A DNA stretch of 64,000 nt from Hymenobacter chitinivorans DSM 11115 (GCF_002797555.1 NZ_PGFA01000001.1:1984001-2048000); one strand, 5' to 3'. Positions 51,569-60,927 are shown, counted from the stretch's first letter. A program made the numbers and translations. The notes: a model not told the origin generated them from the letters alone.

Positions 51569-52387
51569 AGCGCGCAGGAAGGCGAGAATGGCGGTCCGGG
51601 AGGGGTGTTCGGGGGTGGCGGGGAGAAACTTTTCATTCAGCAGGTGGCCCAGCTCCGGGTAATTGAGGTGGCTATAGGGGCGGGCGTAGCGTGCGGCTTG
51701 CAGGCGGGCCATGAGCTGTTCGCACATCAGGGTTGCGGGCCACACCTCATCCTGCGAACCGGAAAGCAGTAGGACGGCGGCTTTGCTGCGCTCCAGGGGA
51801 ATACCGGCCGCGGCCGCCGCCGGCTGATTGGTGAGGGAGTTGGCGTAGAGCGTCAAAAGGGAAGTGGCGCCCTCGGACCGGAACGGCACGAAGGGCAGGG
51901 GCTGGCGGTGGGCCGTCCAGCTGGAGCCCGGGGTCTTTTTCCAGTCCTTCAGAATCCCCGCCCAGGCCACGGAGCTGGGCGAAATGGCGACGACGCCCCG
52001 CACGGCGGCGTGCCGGCTGGCCAGCAGCAAGGCCAGCTCCGCCCCTTTCGACCAGCCGACCAGCAGGATGCCTTGCCGCTTGCCGGGGGCCTGCCGGGCC
52101 AGCCACTTCATCGGCGCGTCGAAGTACTCCAGGGGAATCTGCTCCAGCTCGGCGGGCAGCCCGGCCGCCTTGCAATACGCCAGGGACAAGACCGGGTAGC
52201 CCTGCTCGACAAAGAGGCGGGCCAACTCGGTGGGCTTGCCGCCTTCCGCGCCCCCGAGCACCAGTACCGCGTATTTGGCTTCGGGGGAAGTGGCCGGGTG
52301 ATAGTCGCCCACCACGCCCGGGGGCAGCTGCTGGCTAAAGGCGGGGAGGGTAAAGAGGCAGAGCAGGCGTAGCAAGAGGGCTTTCAT
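51560..52387 (-). CDS. Acyl-CoA thioester hydrolase/BAAT C-terminal-type hydrolase, exported
   Basis: 275 residues. Signal peptide to about PAFSQQ. The fold has LVLGGAEGGKP near the start, LLVGWSKGAELALLLASRHA (nucleophile Ser in G-x-S-K-G), LLLSGSQDEVWPATLM (Asp) and a late HLNYPELGHLL (His). The SKGAELAL motif with Q-DEVWP is typical of the BAAT C-terminal family of alpha/beta hydrolases. It should cleave acyl thioesters or esters. It stands alone. Confidence 0.85.
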   Translation of the reverse strand: MKALLLRLLCLFTLPAFSQQLPPGVVGDYHPATSPEAKYAVLVLGGAEGGKPTELARLFVEQGYPVLSLAYCKAAGLPAELEQIPLEYFDAPMKWLARQAPGKRQGILLVGWSKGAELALLLASRHAAVRGVVAISPSSVAWAGILKDWKKTPGSSWTAHRQPLPFVPFRSEGATSLLTLYANSLTNQPAAAAAGIPLERSKAAVLLLSGSQDEVWPATLMCEQLMARLQAARYARPYSHLNYPELGHLLNEKFLPATPEHPSRTAILAFLRAVE

Positions 52388-52781
52388 CTGGTGGGGGTAA
52401 GGCGGCGCGGTCGTGCGCAGTTCTCCAGATGATGGCGGGCGGTGGGACGTTGCCTGCGGGGGTGAAAATGGTTGGAGGGCGTGCCAGGCGCTGCCGTTAA
52501 AATGGCCCCGCCGCCCGGATTTCGCGCACTCGCGCGGCTATGCCGAGTGACACCGATGCCGGAGGGGCTTGGCCCCGAGCGTCCCGCGTCGCGGAGCCGA
52601 TCTGGACGACTCCGCGCGGCGCGGGACCGGCTGGCCGCCGGAGCGGCTTAGGGAGGCCAGCGCTGCTGGTTGGCAACCCGTGCCGGGTGGGAAATTTTAG
52701 GCGCAATGGAGCTATTTTGCAGCCGACTGTTGGCGCACGCCCACAGTTTCTTGCCAACGCGTTTTCACCTAGCCTGTTTTT
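52388..52781. other. Intergenic region with GC-rich palindromic remnants
   Basis: 394 bp between the hydrolase and the next gene. It has a CTCGCGCGGCTATGCCGAGT segment near 52522 related to the palindromes at 51404-51551, then GGACGACTCCGCGCGGCGCG and other GC-rich inverted words. The last 90 bp are unremarkable and must hold the promoter of the downstream gene. No gene is supported. Confidence 0.5.
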
Positions 52782-53477
52782 ATGATTAATGAGTTTGCCC
52801 ACATCCTGCTCGACGCCTGCGACCGGTGCGGGGAGCTGTTCGTGCTGCGGGAGTCGGAGGGCGGTTCGCGCCCCCGGCCCAAGGCCTGGGCCAAGATTCC
52901 CAACGCCGCGTGGATTCCGCCGCAGGTGATGGACTACGGCCTGCAGCTCAACGGCTGTGTAACGGAGTGGGTCAGCCCCGATGATGACTCCGGCCGGCCA
53001 AAGGCCGTTGGGCGGTTTCAGATGCTGACGCTGGACGACATCTACAGCGACTGGAGCAAGGAACTGGGCTTGCACCACGAACCGGCCGACTCACGCCTGC
53101 ACGCCTTCAAGGTGGTCGACCTGGCTTATACGGACGTGTGCGTGGGCCTCTACCACGACCAAGCGCAGGACCCGGGCCTGTACGTGTTTTGCCCCGGCGA
53201 AGGGGAGCCGCCCTACCCGCTGTACCTGGATTTGCTGGGCTATGCGCGCCTGCTGACCAAGTCGCTCGGCTATCAGAACTGGCAAATAGCACTCCTCCAA
53301 CTGTTGCCTGACGACGGCATCAACATTGGGCATCGGCTGGCGCCAGAATACCCTGAACTCCGTGAAATGATGAGTGCCTGGGTCCCTGAGTTTGATTACG
53401 AGGCTTTTGTGGCCCAGTATCAGGAGCTGCAGCTTCGGAATTATACGCCTTCTGGATTGGCGTCGGGTAGTTCCTGA
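52782..53477 (+). CDS. Hypothetical protein, 231 residues
   Basis: No signal or membrane helix. Aromatic and acidic stretches (GVDAW-like core; PKAWAKIPNAAWIPPQVMDY; LYLDLLGYARLLTKSLGYQN) and a C-terminal acidic helix. A distant SUKH-like pattern is possible but not convincing. It has its own promoter region and is not in an obvious operon. Function unknown. Confidence 0.6.
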   Translation: MINEFAHILLDACDRCGELFVLRESEGGSRPRPKAWAKIPNAAWIPPQVMDYGLQLNGCVTEWVSPDDDSGRPKAVGRFQMLTLDDIYSDWSKELGLHHEPADSRLHAFKVVDLAYTDVCVGLYHDQAQDPGLYVFCPGEGEPPYPLYLDLLGYARLLTKSLGYQNWQIALLQLLPDDGINIGHRLAPEYPELREMMSAWVPEFDYEAFVAQYQELQLRNYTPSGLASGSS

Positions 53478-53494
53478 ACCTGACTCGCACCCAA

Positions 53495-53715
53495 TACTAG
53501 AGTAACGGTGGCAGTACGGTTGTTAGCGCGCTAGCAGGAGCTGAAGTTGCTGCGGGGCCGCGTCACTGCTGAAACGGCCCCCGCCGCCCGGACGACTCCC
53601 AGTAATGGTTTCGCGTTTCTGACGCGGCCGTTGGGGGCCGTTGCCGCCGGCGCGGGTAATTCGCTTCTGAAACGCGGTGCTGGCAAGTCACGAGTCAGAG
53701 ACGCGCGCTAGTAGG
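53495..53715. other. Degenerate palindrome cluster
   Basis: Short inverted words recur: TTTCGCGTTTCTGACGCGG, CGCTTCTGAAACGCG and GGCCGTTGGGGGCCGTTGCC. They look like eroded REP or MITE copies and lead directly into the RAYT element. No gene is seen. Confidence 0.45.
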
Positions 53716-53716
53716 G

Positions 53717-53828
53717 GGATGTAGAGACGCATATTTGCGTCTCAATCGTTGCTGATGTTGTTTACCGGGCATTATACCCCCGCGTCCTCGTTCAACGAGG
53801 AGACGCAAGTATGCGTCTCTACATCGTT
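53717..53828. repeat. Left composite REP inverted repeat of the RAYT element
   Basis: 112 bp: GTAG then AGACGCA-TATT-TGCGTCT, CAATCGTTGCTG and TGTTTA, a central hairpin, CGTTCAACGAGG, and an inverted REP copy ending GTCTCTACATCG. It matches the reverse complement of 54393-54503 almost base for base, except in the central hairpin. It abuts the RAYT stop codon at 53829. Confidence 0.88.
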
Positions 53829-54386
53829 TTAGCGGAACAGGCCTTCTTCGCCGGATTGTTCGTGCTGCCAGCGGGCAGGGTTGGTGACAATGTAATGGCG
53901 GATTTTGTCCAGCTCCTGCGAGCTACGCACTACCCGGTCGTGGTAGCGGGGTTGCCAGGTGAGGGGCAGGCCGGCGCGGCGGGCCTGGGCGGTGGTGCCA
54001 GCTTTGAAGCCGCGCAGGATGGCAGCTAGGTTGTCGCGCTGAGGGGTGAAGCGGTTTTCATAGTGCAGGGGTGGGGTAGGCTCGGTGGGTTTGTCGAACA
54101 GCAGTAGGCCGTGCAGGTGGTCGGGCATGAGGATAAAGGCATCCAGCAGCACAAAGGGGAAGCGCTGCGGAATCTGCTGCCAGGCGGCGGTGACCAGGGC
54201 GGCTACGGGCGTGGGGTGCAGGTAGGCCCGGTCCCAGTCGTGGTCCGGTACGATAATGTCGCCGAAGAAGCGGGTGCGGTGCTGGGTGCAAATGGTGACG
54301 AAATAGGCCCCGTTCTGCCCGTAGTCGTAGCCCCGCAGCCGGGCCGAGGCCACGCGGTATTTATCGTGGTATAATTCGGTAGCCAT
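53829..54386 (-). CDS. REP-associated tyrosine transposase (RAYT, IS200-like HUH fold)
   Basis: 185 residues. The Y1 transposase features are the HUH motif in LMPDHLHGLLLF (His 90, His 92) and a catalytic-Tyr motif WQPRYHDRVVRSSQEL near residue 150, with YFVTICTQHRTRFF near the start, as in TnpA-REP proteins. RAYTs nick single-stranded DNA at REP hairpins and are thought to spread REP elements. The gene is framed by two composite REP inverted repeats. The start MATELYHD is used because the longer frame (MRLYIVLS...) is translated REP sequence. It may be active. Confidence 0.9.
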   Translation of the reverse strand: MATELYHDKYRVASARLRGYDYGQNGAYFVTICTQHRTRFFGDIIVPDHDWDRAYLHPTPVAALVTAAWQQIPQRFPFVLLDAFILMPDHLHGLLLFDKPTEPTPPLHYENRFTPQRDNLAAILRGFKAGTTAQARRAGLPLTWQPRYHDRVVRSSQELDKIRHYIVTNPARWQHEQSGEEGLFR

Positions 54387-54392
54387 AGATAG

Positions 54393-54503
54393 AACGATGT
54401 AGAGACGCATACTTGCGTCTCCCCGTTGAACGAGGACGCCTGTAATACTACAGGATAAACAACATCAGCAACGATTGAGACGCAAATATGCGTCTCTACA
54501 TCC
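54393..54503. repeat. Right composite REP inverted repeat of the RAYT element
   Basis: 111 bp, the inverted partner of 53717-53828. The central part (54439-54454, CCTGTAATACTACAGG) differs in sequence from the left copy, yet both are palindromic, so structure is conserved while sequence changes. The outer hairpins AGACGCATACTTGCGTCT and its relative are intact. It overlaps the RAYT promoter region. Confidence 0.88.
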
Positions 54504-54608
54504 GGTGGTGCCGCCCAGCAAAACGCCGCCCGGATTGCTCTGGGCGGCGTTTTGATTTGTCAAGTTAAGAATGCGCCTAACGCGCCAGACGGGATATTCT
54601 TCGTCTGT

Positions 54609-55145
54609 TTAAGAATATCTGTTTGCGTTAAAGGCAGCAGCAAATGCTGAAGAATCGACAAAGGCGGCTTTTAGATGCGGATCTAAGCTTTCGATGAGTA
54701 TTGCTTCATTATCATTCAAGTCAAGAAAAACAATCATGCCTTCGTGATTGATGTAATTCGCTATTAGCCGTTCGCCACTAAAGAAATAGAGTTGGTCGAA
54801 CTCGTAGTAATCACTGAATTTCTCGCTCTTGAAATTATGAACTGCAAACTCGTATTGTAAAAGTTTTGCCTTACAGCTCTCATTAAGCTGAAACATGCAA
54901 ACTATATCGTCATCAGCTTCGACTAAGCCACCAGCTTCAAGTACCCAGTCACCAAAATAGCTTAGTCCATCAGGAAACAAATCAGCTTTCTTGAAAACCC
55001 CTGCAAAAGCAAAGCTGTCAGCAATTTTAAATACGAAGTTGTTGAGCACACTCTGCCAATCTTCGTCAGTGATGAAGTCCCATGCCGGGCAGTTCTCACC
55101 TTCGAGCTCAAGATTACTCATGAAAAGCTTATTGTGCAGAGTCAT
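54609..55145 (-). CDS. Hypothetical protein, 178 residues, AT-rich
   Basis: Acidic protein with WDFITDEDWQSVLNNFVFKI, CMFQLNESCKAKLLQYEFAV and LDLNDNEAILIESLDPHLK; no signal or membrane helix. I do not recognise it. Its base composition is visibly lower in GC than all neighbours, and it sits between icmF and the RAYT element, which suggests recent acquisition. The alternative start at 55121 (MSNLELEGEN) is plausible. SMI1-like character is possible. Confidence 0.65.
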   Translation of the reverse strand: MTLHNKLFMSNLELEGENCPAWDFITDEDWQSVLNNFVFKIADSFAFAGVFKKADLFPDGLSYFGDWVLEAGGLVEADDDIVCMFQLNESCKAKLLQYEFAVHNFKSEKFSDYYEFDQLYFFSGERLIANYINHEGMIVFLDLNDNEAILIESLDPHLKAAFVDSSAFAAAFNANRYS

Positions 55146-55156
55146 CTTAACCTGTC

Positions 55157-58100
55157 CTACATATTCCGGCGGTACTGTCCACCCACCTCGAACAGCGCAT
55201 TCGTAATCTGCCCCAAGGAGCAGAACTTGACCGTTTCCATGAGCTCGGCGAAGAGGTTGCCGTTGGCAATGGCGACTTGCTGGAGCTGCTTGAGGCGGCT
55301 GGCGGTCTGGTCGGCGTTGCGGGTGTGCAGGATGTTGAGCATCTCGATTTGATACTGCTTTTCCTCGTCGGTGGCGCGGATAACCTCGGCGGGCACCACC
55401 GTGGGCGAGCCTTTGGAGGAGAGGAAGGTATTCACGCCGATGATGGGGTACTCACCCGTGTGCTTGAGCATCTCGTAGTGCATGCTTTCCTCCTGGATTT
55501 TGCCGCGCTGGTACATGGTTTCCATGGCACCCAGCACGCCGCCGCGCTCGGTGATGCGGTCAAACTCCATCAGCACGGCTTCTTCCACCAGGTCGGTGAG
55601 CTCCTCGATGATGAAGGAGCCTTGCAGCGGATTTTCGTTTTTGGCCAGGCCCAGCTCCCGGTTGATGATGAGCTGAATGGCCATGGCCCGGCGCACCGAT
55701 TCTTCGGTGGGGGTGGTAATGGCCTCATCGTAGGCGTTGGTGTGCAGCGAGTTGCAGTTGTCGTAGATGGCGTAGAGGGCCTGCAACGTGGTGCGGATAT
55801 CGTTGAAGTCGATTTCCTGGGCGTGCAGGCTCCGGCCGCTGGTCTGGATGTGGTACTTGAGCATCTGGCTCCGGGCGTCGGCGCCGTACTTGAGCTTCAT
55901 GGCCTTGGCCCAGATGCGGCGCGCTACGCGGCCAATGACGGCGTACTCGGGGTCGATGCCGTTGGAGAAGAAGAACGAGAGGTTGGGCGCGAAGTCGTTC
56001 ACGCTCATGCCCCGGCTCACGTAGTACTCCACGAAGGTGAAGCCGTTGCTCAGCGTCAGAGCTAGTTGGGTGAGGGGGTTGGCGCCGGCTTCGGCAATGT
56101 GGTAGCCGGAAATGGACACCGAGTAGAAGTTGCGGACCTTCTCCTTGATGAAGTACTCCTGCACGTCGCCCATCAGGCGCAGGGCGAATTCGGTGGAGAA
56201 GATGCAGGTGTTCTGGGCCTGGTCCTCCTTCAAGATGTCGGCCTGCACGGTGCCGCGCACCTGGCTGAGCGTACGTTTCTTGATGGTTTCGTAGACGTCG
56301 GCGGGCAGGACCTGGTCGCCGGTGACGCCGAGCAGCATCAGGCCCAGGCCGTCGTTGCCCTGGGGCAGCTCGCCCTGGTAGCGGGGGCGGTTGAGGCCCT
56401 TGTCGGCGTAGAGCTGGTTGATTTTAGCTTCTACTTCTGCCTCTAATCCGTTCTCCTTTATATAGAGCTCACACTGCTGGTCGATGGCGGCGTTCATGAA
56501 GAAGGCGGCCAGGGTGGCGGCGGGGCCGTTGATGGTCATCGACACCGAGGTGCTGGGGTTGGCCAGGTTGAAGCCCGAATAGAGCTTCTTCGCGTCGTCG
56601 AGGCAGCAGATGCTCACCCCGGCGTTGCCGATTTTGCCGTAGATGTCGGGCCGGTGGTCGGGGTCTTCGCCGTAGAGCGTCACCGAGTCGAAGGCCGTGG
56701 ACAGGCGCTTGGCGGGCAGGCCCATGCTTACGTAGTGGAAGCGGCGGTTGGTGCGCTCGGGGCCGCCTTCGCCGGCAAACATGCGGGTCGGGTCTTCGCC
56801 CTCGCGCTTGAAGGGGAACACGCCGGCGGTGTAGGGAAACTCGCCGGGCACGTTTTCCTGGAGCTGCCAGCGCAAGAGGTCACCCCAGGCCGTGTAGCGC
56901 GGCAGGCTGACTTTGGGAATCTGCTGGTTCGAGAGGCTGGTGGTGTGGGTCTGGATGCGGATTTCCTTGTCGCGCACCTTAAACACGAACTCCGGGGCCT
57001 TGTAGGCGGCTACTTTTTGCGGCCAGGTTTCCAGGAGTTTCCAGTTCTGCCCGTCCAGCCGGAGTTTGACCTCCTCGAAGGTCCTCTCCAGGCCGGCCAC
57101 GAGGCTTCCGGATTCGGATTGGTGGCCGCCGTGCCCGCTGCCAGGTCCTGCAGCGGCGTTTCCGACACTTTGGACGGCTCCGATGGCTTGCTTGATTCCG
57201 TAGAGTTGCTGAGCGGTGTCAGCTTGTTTGAGAACCCACTGGTCATATTGGCGGTTGGTTTCGGCGATTTCAGACAAATACCGCGTGCGGTGCGGCGGAA
57301 TGATATAGATTTTCTCGGAGTCTTCCTTGGTGGTGGCAAGCTGGGAGGCAAACGGCACGCCCGTTTTGGTCTCAATCATGCTGAGGATGGCCCGGTAGAG
57401 GCGGTTCATGCCCGGGTCGTTGAACTGCGAGGCGATGGTGCCGAAGACGGGCATGTCGTCCAGGGGCTTGTCCCAGTGGCCGTGGTTGCGCTGGTACTGC
57501 TTGCGCACGTCGCGCAGCGCGTCGAGGGCGCCGCGCTTGTCGAACTTGTTGAGGGCAATGACGTCGGCGAAGTCGAGCATGTCGATTTTCTCCAGCTGGG
57601 TGGCCGCCCCGTACTCGGGCGTCATGACGTAGAGGCTGGCGTCGGAGTGCTCGATGATTTCGGTGTCGGACTGCCCGATGCCGGAGGTTTCGAGGATGAT
57701 GAGGTCGAACTCGGCGGCACGCACTACGTCGACGGCGTCCTGGACGTACTTGCTCAGGGCCAGGTTGCTCTGGCGGGTGGCCAGGCTGCGCATGTACACC
57801 CGGGGCGAGTTGATGGAGTTCATCCGGATCCGGTCGCCGAGCAGGGCCCCGCCGGTTTTGCGCTTCGAGGGGTCGACGGAGATGATGGCAATGGTCTTCT
57901 CGGGGAAGTCCATCAGGAAGCGGCGCACCAGCTCATCCACCAGGCTCGACTTACCCGCGCCGCCGGTGCCGGTGATGCCTAATATTGGAGTTGTTAGTTG
58001 TTTGTTGTCAGTTGTTAGTTTTTCGTTGTCGGTTGTTGGGTCGTTCTGTTGGGCTTGTTCCCCCCCAACTGACAACTGACAACTAGCAACTAACAACTCT

Positions 58101-58657
58101 CTAACCTTCTCAAACTCCTCGGGGAAGTTTTCGGCGGCGGAGATGAGGCGGCCGATGCTGCGGGCGTCTTTCTCCTTGACGTGGGTTACTTCGCCGTTCA
58201 GGTTCTGGCCGGTGGGGAAGTCGCAGCGCTGGAGCAGGTCGTTGATCATGCCCTGCAGGCCCATGGCGCGGCCGGCGTCGGGGGAGTAGATCTGCTCGAT
58301 GCCGTAGGCGTGGAGGTCTTCGATTTCGGTGGGCAGAATCACGCCGCCGCCGCCGCCGAAGAGGCGGATGTGGCCCGCGCCGCGCTCCTTGAGCAAATCG
58401 AACATGTACTTGAAGTACTCGTTGTGGCCGCCCTGGTAGGAGGTAATGGCAATGGCCTGGGCATCTTCCTGGATGGCGCAGTCCACAATTTCCTGCACCG
58501 AGCGGTTGTGGCCCAGGTGGATGACTTCGGCGCCGCTGCTCTGGATGATGCGGCGCATGATGTTGATGGCCGCGTCGTGGCCGTCGAACAGCGCGGCGGC
58601 GGTGACGATGCGGATGTGGTTTTTCGGCTTATAGGGAGCGGCGGGAGCTGCTTGCAT
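55157..58657 (-). CDS. icmF: Fused isobutyryl-CoA/methylmalonyl-CoA mutase-type protein IcmF
   Basis: 1166 residues. The order is: B12-binding domain (about 15-145, [18 protein letters not shown] with DxH), a MeaB-like G domain with Walker [17 protein letters not shown] (about 225-430), a linker, and the mutase TIM barrel (about 570-1166, e.g. [20 protein letters not shown]). It interconverts isobutyryl- and n-butyryl-CoA or related acyl-CoAs using adenosylcobalamin, with its own chaperone G domain. The linker between the B12 and G domains (about 187-223) is a palindromic heptamer insertion kept in frame. Confidence 0.93.
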   Translation of the reverse strand: MQAAPAAPYKPKNHIRIVTAAALFDGHDAAINIMRRIIQSSGAEVIHLGHNRSVQEIVDCAIQEDAQAIAITSYQGGHNEYFKYMFDLLKERGAGHIRLFGGGGGVILPTEIEDLHAYGIEQIYSPDAGRAMGLQGMINDLLQRCDFPTGQNLNGEVTHVKEKDARSIGRLISAAENFPEEFEKVRELLVASCQLSVGGEQAQQNDPTTDNEKLTTDNKQLTTPILGITGTGGAGKSSLVDELVRRFLMDFPEKTIAIISVDPSKRKTGGALLGDRIRMNSINSPRVYMRSLATRQSNLALSKYVQDAVDVVRAAEFDLIILETSGIGQSDTEIIEHSDASLYVMTPEYGAATQLEKIDMLDFADVIALNKFDKRGALDALRDVRKQYQRNHGHWDKPLDDMPVFGTIASQFNDPGMNRLYRAILSMIETKTGVPFASQLATTKEDSEKIYIIPPHRTRYLSEIAETNRQYDQWVLKQADTAQQLYGIKQAIGAVQSVGNAAAGPGSGHGGHQSESGSLVAGLERTFEEVKLRLDGQNWKLLETWPQKVAAYKAPEFVFKVRDKEIRIQTHTTSLSNQQIPKVSLPRYTAWGDLLRWQLQENVPGEFPYTAGVFPFKREGEDPTRMFAGEGGPERTNRRFHYVSMGLPAKRLSTAFDSVTLYGEDPDHRPDIYGKIGNAGVSICCLDDAKKLYSGFNLANPSTSVSMTINGPAATLAAFFMNAAIDQQCELYIKENGLEAEVEAKINQLYADKGLNRPRYQGELPQGNDGLGLMLLGVTGDQVLPADVYETIKKRTLSQVRGTVQADILKEDQAQNTCIFSTEFALRLMGDVQEYFIKEKVRNFYSVSISGYHIAEAGANPLTQLALTLSNGFTFVEYYVSRGMSVNDFAPNLSFFFSNGIDPEYAVIGRVARRIWAKAMKLKYGADARSQMLKYHIQTSGRSLHAQEIDFNDIRTTLQALYAIYDNCNSLHTNAYDEAITTPTEESVRRAMAIQLIINRELGLAKNENPLQGSFIIEELTDLVEEAVLMEFDRITERGGVLGAMETMYQRGKIQEESMHYEMLKHTGEYPIIGVNTFLSSKGSPTVVPAEVIRATDEEKQYQIEMLNILHTRNADQTASRLKQLQQVAIANGNLFAELMETVKFCSLGQITNALFEVGGQYRRNM
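57988..58099. repeat. In-frame palindromic heptamer insertion within icmF
   Basis: 112 bp made of 7-bp units: GTTGTTA, GTTGTTT, GTTGTCA, GTTGTTA and relatives from 57990, then inverted CAACTGA, CAACTGA, CAACTAG, CAACTAA, CAACTCT to 58100. The 33-bp outer arms pair with three mismatches. It adds about 37 Thr/Gln/Asn-rich residues ([20 protein letters not shown]) between two domains without breaking the frame. The same tract type is found upstream of ligA. Confidence 0.85.
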
Positions 58658-58699
58658 AGCGCGGGGGAATGGGGTGGAATTTGGGTAGGCGAAGGTACG

Positions 58700-58733
58700 A
58701 AAAAAGCCCCGGCGGTGGGAGCGGGGGCTTTTT
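58700..58733. terminator. Terminator between the lipoprotein and icmF genes
   Basis: AAAAAGCCCC with a partner GGGGCTTTTT forms a GC stem flanked by A and T runs; it serves the upstream minus-strand gene. Confidence 0.65.
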
Positions 58734-58749
58734 GTTGGGGAATGTCAAG

Positions 58750-59202
58750 CTATTTTCGGTAGTAGGATTCAACTTCGATGGTAATCCCAGTTCGTACTTC
58801 CTGGTTGATTTCAGCCAATGAATATTTTTTAAGAGCAACCTGAAGTGAATCTAGGGTTGGGCCTTTGTCCAGTAGCATGGGAATAACTCTTGCGTTGTAC
58901 TTGCCATTCAGCACCAGTATAGGGCCCTGGTGCGAAGAGTTATCGAAGTGCCATAAGCCCCGAAAGTGGTGGTCGACGACTACTGGCCAGTAGTGGTAGC
59001 GTTTAAGAAGTGTGGGATTGTCGCGGTATGCTTCGGGGAGTTGGTTATTCACTGCCCGACGTAGTACTGCCAGCTTCGCCGAGTTCGGCCTGAAGCGCCG
59101 CTCCCGTTGCTTATCGGTGAATTCGGTATCACCAACGGGGCGGATTCCTTGGCAACTGGATAGAAGGGCGAGGTAGATGTAAGGAAGGTAGAGGAACCGC
59201 AT
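58750..59202 (-). CDS. Hypothetical lipoprotein, 150 residues
   Basis: Signal peptide MRFLYLPYIYLALLSSCQGI with a lipobox-like LLSSC. The mature part has an energy-transducer-like KYNARVIPMLLDKGPTLDSL and SLAEINQEVRTGITIEVESY, with moderate AT bias. No family is recognised. A lone gene between icmF and the next unit. Confidence 0.65.
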   Translation of the reverse strand: MRFLYLPYIYLALLSSCQGIRPVGDTEFTDKQRERRFRPNSAKLAVLRRAVNNQLPEAYRDNPTLLKRYHYWPVVVDHHFRGLWHFDNSSHQGPILVLNGKYNARVIPMLLDKGPTLDSLQVALKKYSLAEINQEVRTGITIEVESYYRK

Positions 59203-59255
59203 AATTTGGCTTGTAGGGTAAAGCTACAAGTTAAGCAGTGGGAGCGGAGGCTTGG

Positions 59256-59519
59256 TTATGACCACAAAGACTCATCCACGAAACTCCGGGAGCCTTCCTC
59301 GTTGAACGTTTTGAGCAAGGCATCTACGGCTGCCAGAGGAATATCGACGGCCTCGAACGTGGCGAAGTCAATCTTCTTCAGGTCGTCGTGGCGGAAGATT
59401 TCGATTAGCAGCGTCTTTTCTCCCGTGCATTCCCACAACTCCCAGCCGGCCCCGTTGCGGGTGCTGACGTCACTGAACCATTGGAGTTCGAATTGCCGGG
59501 TGCCGATGGTGAAGCGCAT
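59256..59519 (-). CDS. Hypothetical protein, 87 residues
   Basis: A small soluble protein starting MRFTIGTRQFELQWFSDVST with a C-terminal acidic helix (ALLKTFNEEGSRSFVDE). No family recognised. The longer frame upstream (to 59684) is translated repeat sequence (SPRWG-type) and is not used. Looks real by codon usage and a compact fold. Confidence 0.6.
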   Translation of the reverse strand: MRFTIGTRQFELQWFSDVSTRNGAGWELWECTGEKTLLIEIFRHDDLKKIDFATFEAVDIPLAAVDALLKTFNEEGSRSFVDESLWS

Positions 59520-59567
59520 AGGTCGGGGTTTTAGTAGAGTATTCTCAGGGACGGAGTGGAAACGCCA

Positions 59568-59725
59568 GCCCCAGCGGGGCGGCATATCGGTAGTAAGGAT
59601 AGAGGAAACATTTGAAAAGCCCCAGCGGGGCGACACTACCGTTGCCAGGATTGGTGTCGCCCCGCTGGGGCTTGGGAAAATCAAGGTTATCTGGGTTTGC
59701 TACCAATATGTCGCCCCGCTGGGGC
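59568..59725. repeat. Four-copy GCCCCGCTGGGGC palindrome cluster
   Basis: Copies at 59568-59580 and 59619-59631 in one orientation, and at 59659-59671 and 59713-59725 in the other. On the minus strand, the second copy is preceded by GTAGTGTC, so GTAG again precedes the hairpin. This repeat translates to SPRWG-type peptides and is widespread in Bacteroidota intergenic DNA. Confidence 0.75.
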
Positions 59726-59817
59726 TGGTTGCGGGAGCGTCATGGGTTGGTGGCGGGGGAGGTGGTAGGTTGGGTAGTCCTAAGCCGTCTATCTTAGCGG
59801 GCTAAGAGCCTATACTT

Positions 59818-60555
59818 ATGATGCGGATTCGAGTGCTGCTTATCGGGGTAATTCTACTAGGAACCGGGTTGTGGCTCTACGCCCGCTTGATGCCGGCTTT
59901 CGTGGATGGGGCGGTGAAAACCGAAGCGGATTTGCGGCTAAAACTAATGAGTGAGTCCCGCGCCACCTATTATAAAAAGGAAGCAGCGCTGCGCACCAAC
60001 CGGAACACGCTGTTAGATGTGGGCTCGGGGCTGGCGGTGAGCGGCTTGGTAGTGCTACTACTTGGGCGGGTGTTACGGGTCGATACCGCGGCCGAGCTTC
60101 GGTGGCGGCCGACGTTTGGCAAGGGGGCCGTGTTGCTCTGGTTTAATGCTGGGTGGGGTATCTTATTCGTGGCCTTAAACTGGTATTACACGTACCGGGC
60201 GGCTCGTGGTGATTATCCCCCCTTTGCCGATAGTATTGGGATTCCCATTATGCAGGGTGCGGCTACTCTACTGTTTTACTGGCCGATTATAAATGGCCTG
60301 CTGCTGCTGGCCCTGTGGGGGGCGGAGCTGCCGGGCGTGCTCGGCGAAATGCCTTATCGGTACACCGGAAGGGCTATTGTGGTGGAAGTGGTGTTTGGTG
60401 TGTTTGCCCTGTTGCTGCTGCTAGAAACGGGGGAGAATATCGTGTATGGCGACCATCTGACTATTCCCGTCATGCTCGGCTTTCTGTACCTGGTAGTCGT
60501 GCTGCGGGCCGGGCACATGCAGGCCGTGAATCAGCGGCTGCGCGTGCAAGCATAG
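59818..60555 (+). CDS. Hypothetical membrane protein, 245 residues
   Basis: Five to six membrane helices (VLLIGVILLGTGLWLYARLM; GLAVSGLVVLLLGRVLRV; AVLLWFNAGWGILFVALNWY; ATLLFYWPIINGLLLLALWG; IVVEVVFGVFALLLLLE). No family recognised. The first ATG (MMRI) is used. The final codons run into the first degenerate unit of array D. Confidence 0.7.
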   Translation: MMRIRVLLIGVILLGTGLWLYARLMPAFVDGAVKTEADLRLKLMSESRATYYKKEAALRTNRNTLLDVGSGLAVSGLVVLLLGRVLRVDTAAELRWRPTFGKGAVLLWFNAGWGILFVALNWYYTYRAARGDYPPFADSIGIPIMQGAATLLFYWPIINGLLLLALWGAELPGVLGEMPYRYTGRAIVVEVVFGVFALLLLLETGENIVYGDHLTIPVMLGFLYLVVVLRAGHMQAVNQRLRVQA

Positions 60556-60927
60556 TTGCTCAAGTGTCATGGGTTGCTGCGGAGGCGGCAAGGGCCGGTG
60601 GCGGGGTGGCAATGAGGGCTGCCCTCGTGGCAAGGGCTGGTGGTGGGGTGACAATGAGGGCTGACCAAGTGGCAACGCTCGGTGGCGGGGTGACAATGAG
60701 CACTGGCGAGGTGGCAACGCCTGCTGCCGTCGTGGCAACGGCTGGTGACCGAGTGGCAAGGGCATCTGCCCTCGTGACAATGCGTACTGACCGGGTGACA
60801 AGGCGTGCTGCCCTCGTGACAACGGCCGCTGACCTACGCGCAATGCTTGCTGACCTCTTCACAATGGCTTGTGCACTGCTCACAATGCTCCGTGACTGAG
60901 TGACAAGAGGAGTTGACCGTGGGGCGA
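60550..60927. repeat. Array D: 21-bp units, 16 strict copies
   Basis: From 60571 to 60906, sixteen units of exactly 21 bp each end GTGGCAA or GTGACAA (late ones TTCACAA or CTCACAA) and most contain CTG about 13 bases before the unit end. A degenerate unit precedes and one follows in phase. It lies in the convergent gap 60556-61030, so the array is not tied to promoters. The remaining 100 bp of the gap show nothing else. Confidence 0.9.

Noticed and set aside
54387..54410. Longer RAYT start (MRLYIVLS)
   Set aside because: These residues are encoded by the right REP hairpin; the MATELYHD start matches the family.
59520..59805. Peptides with SPRWG/SPSGAT repeats
   Set aside because: Translations of the GCCCCGCTGGGGC palindromes, not a gene.
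60315..60899. ORFs running through array D on both strands
   Set aside because: Repeat translation; overlaps the real membrane-protein gene in another frame.
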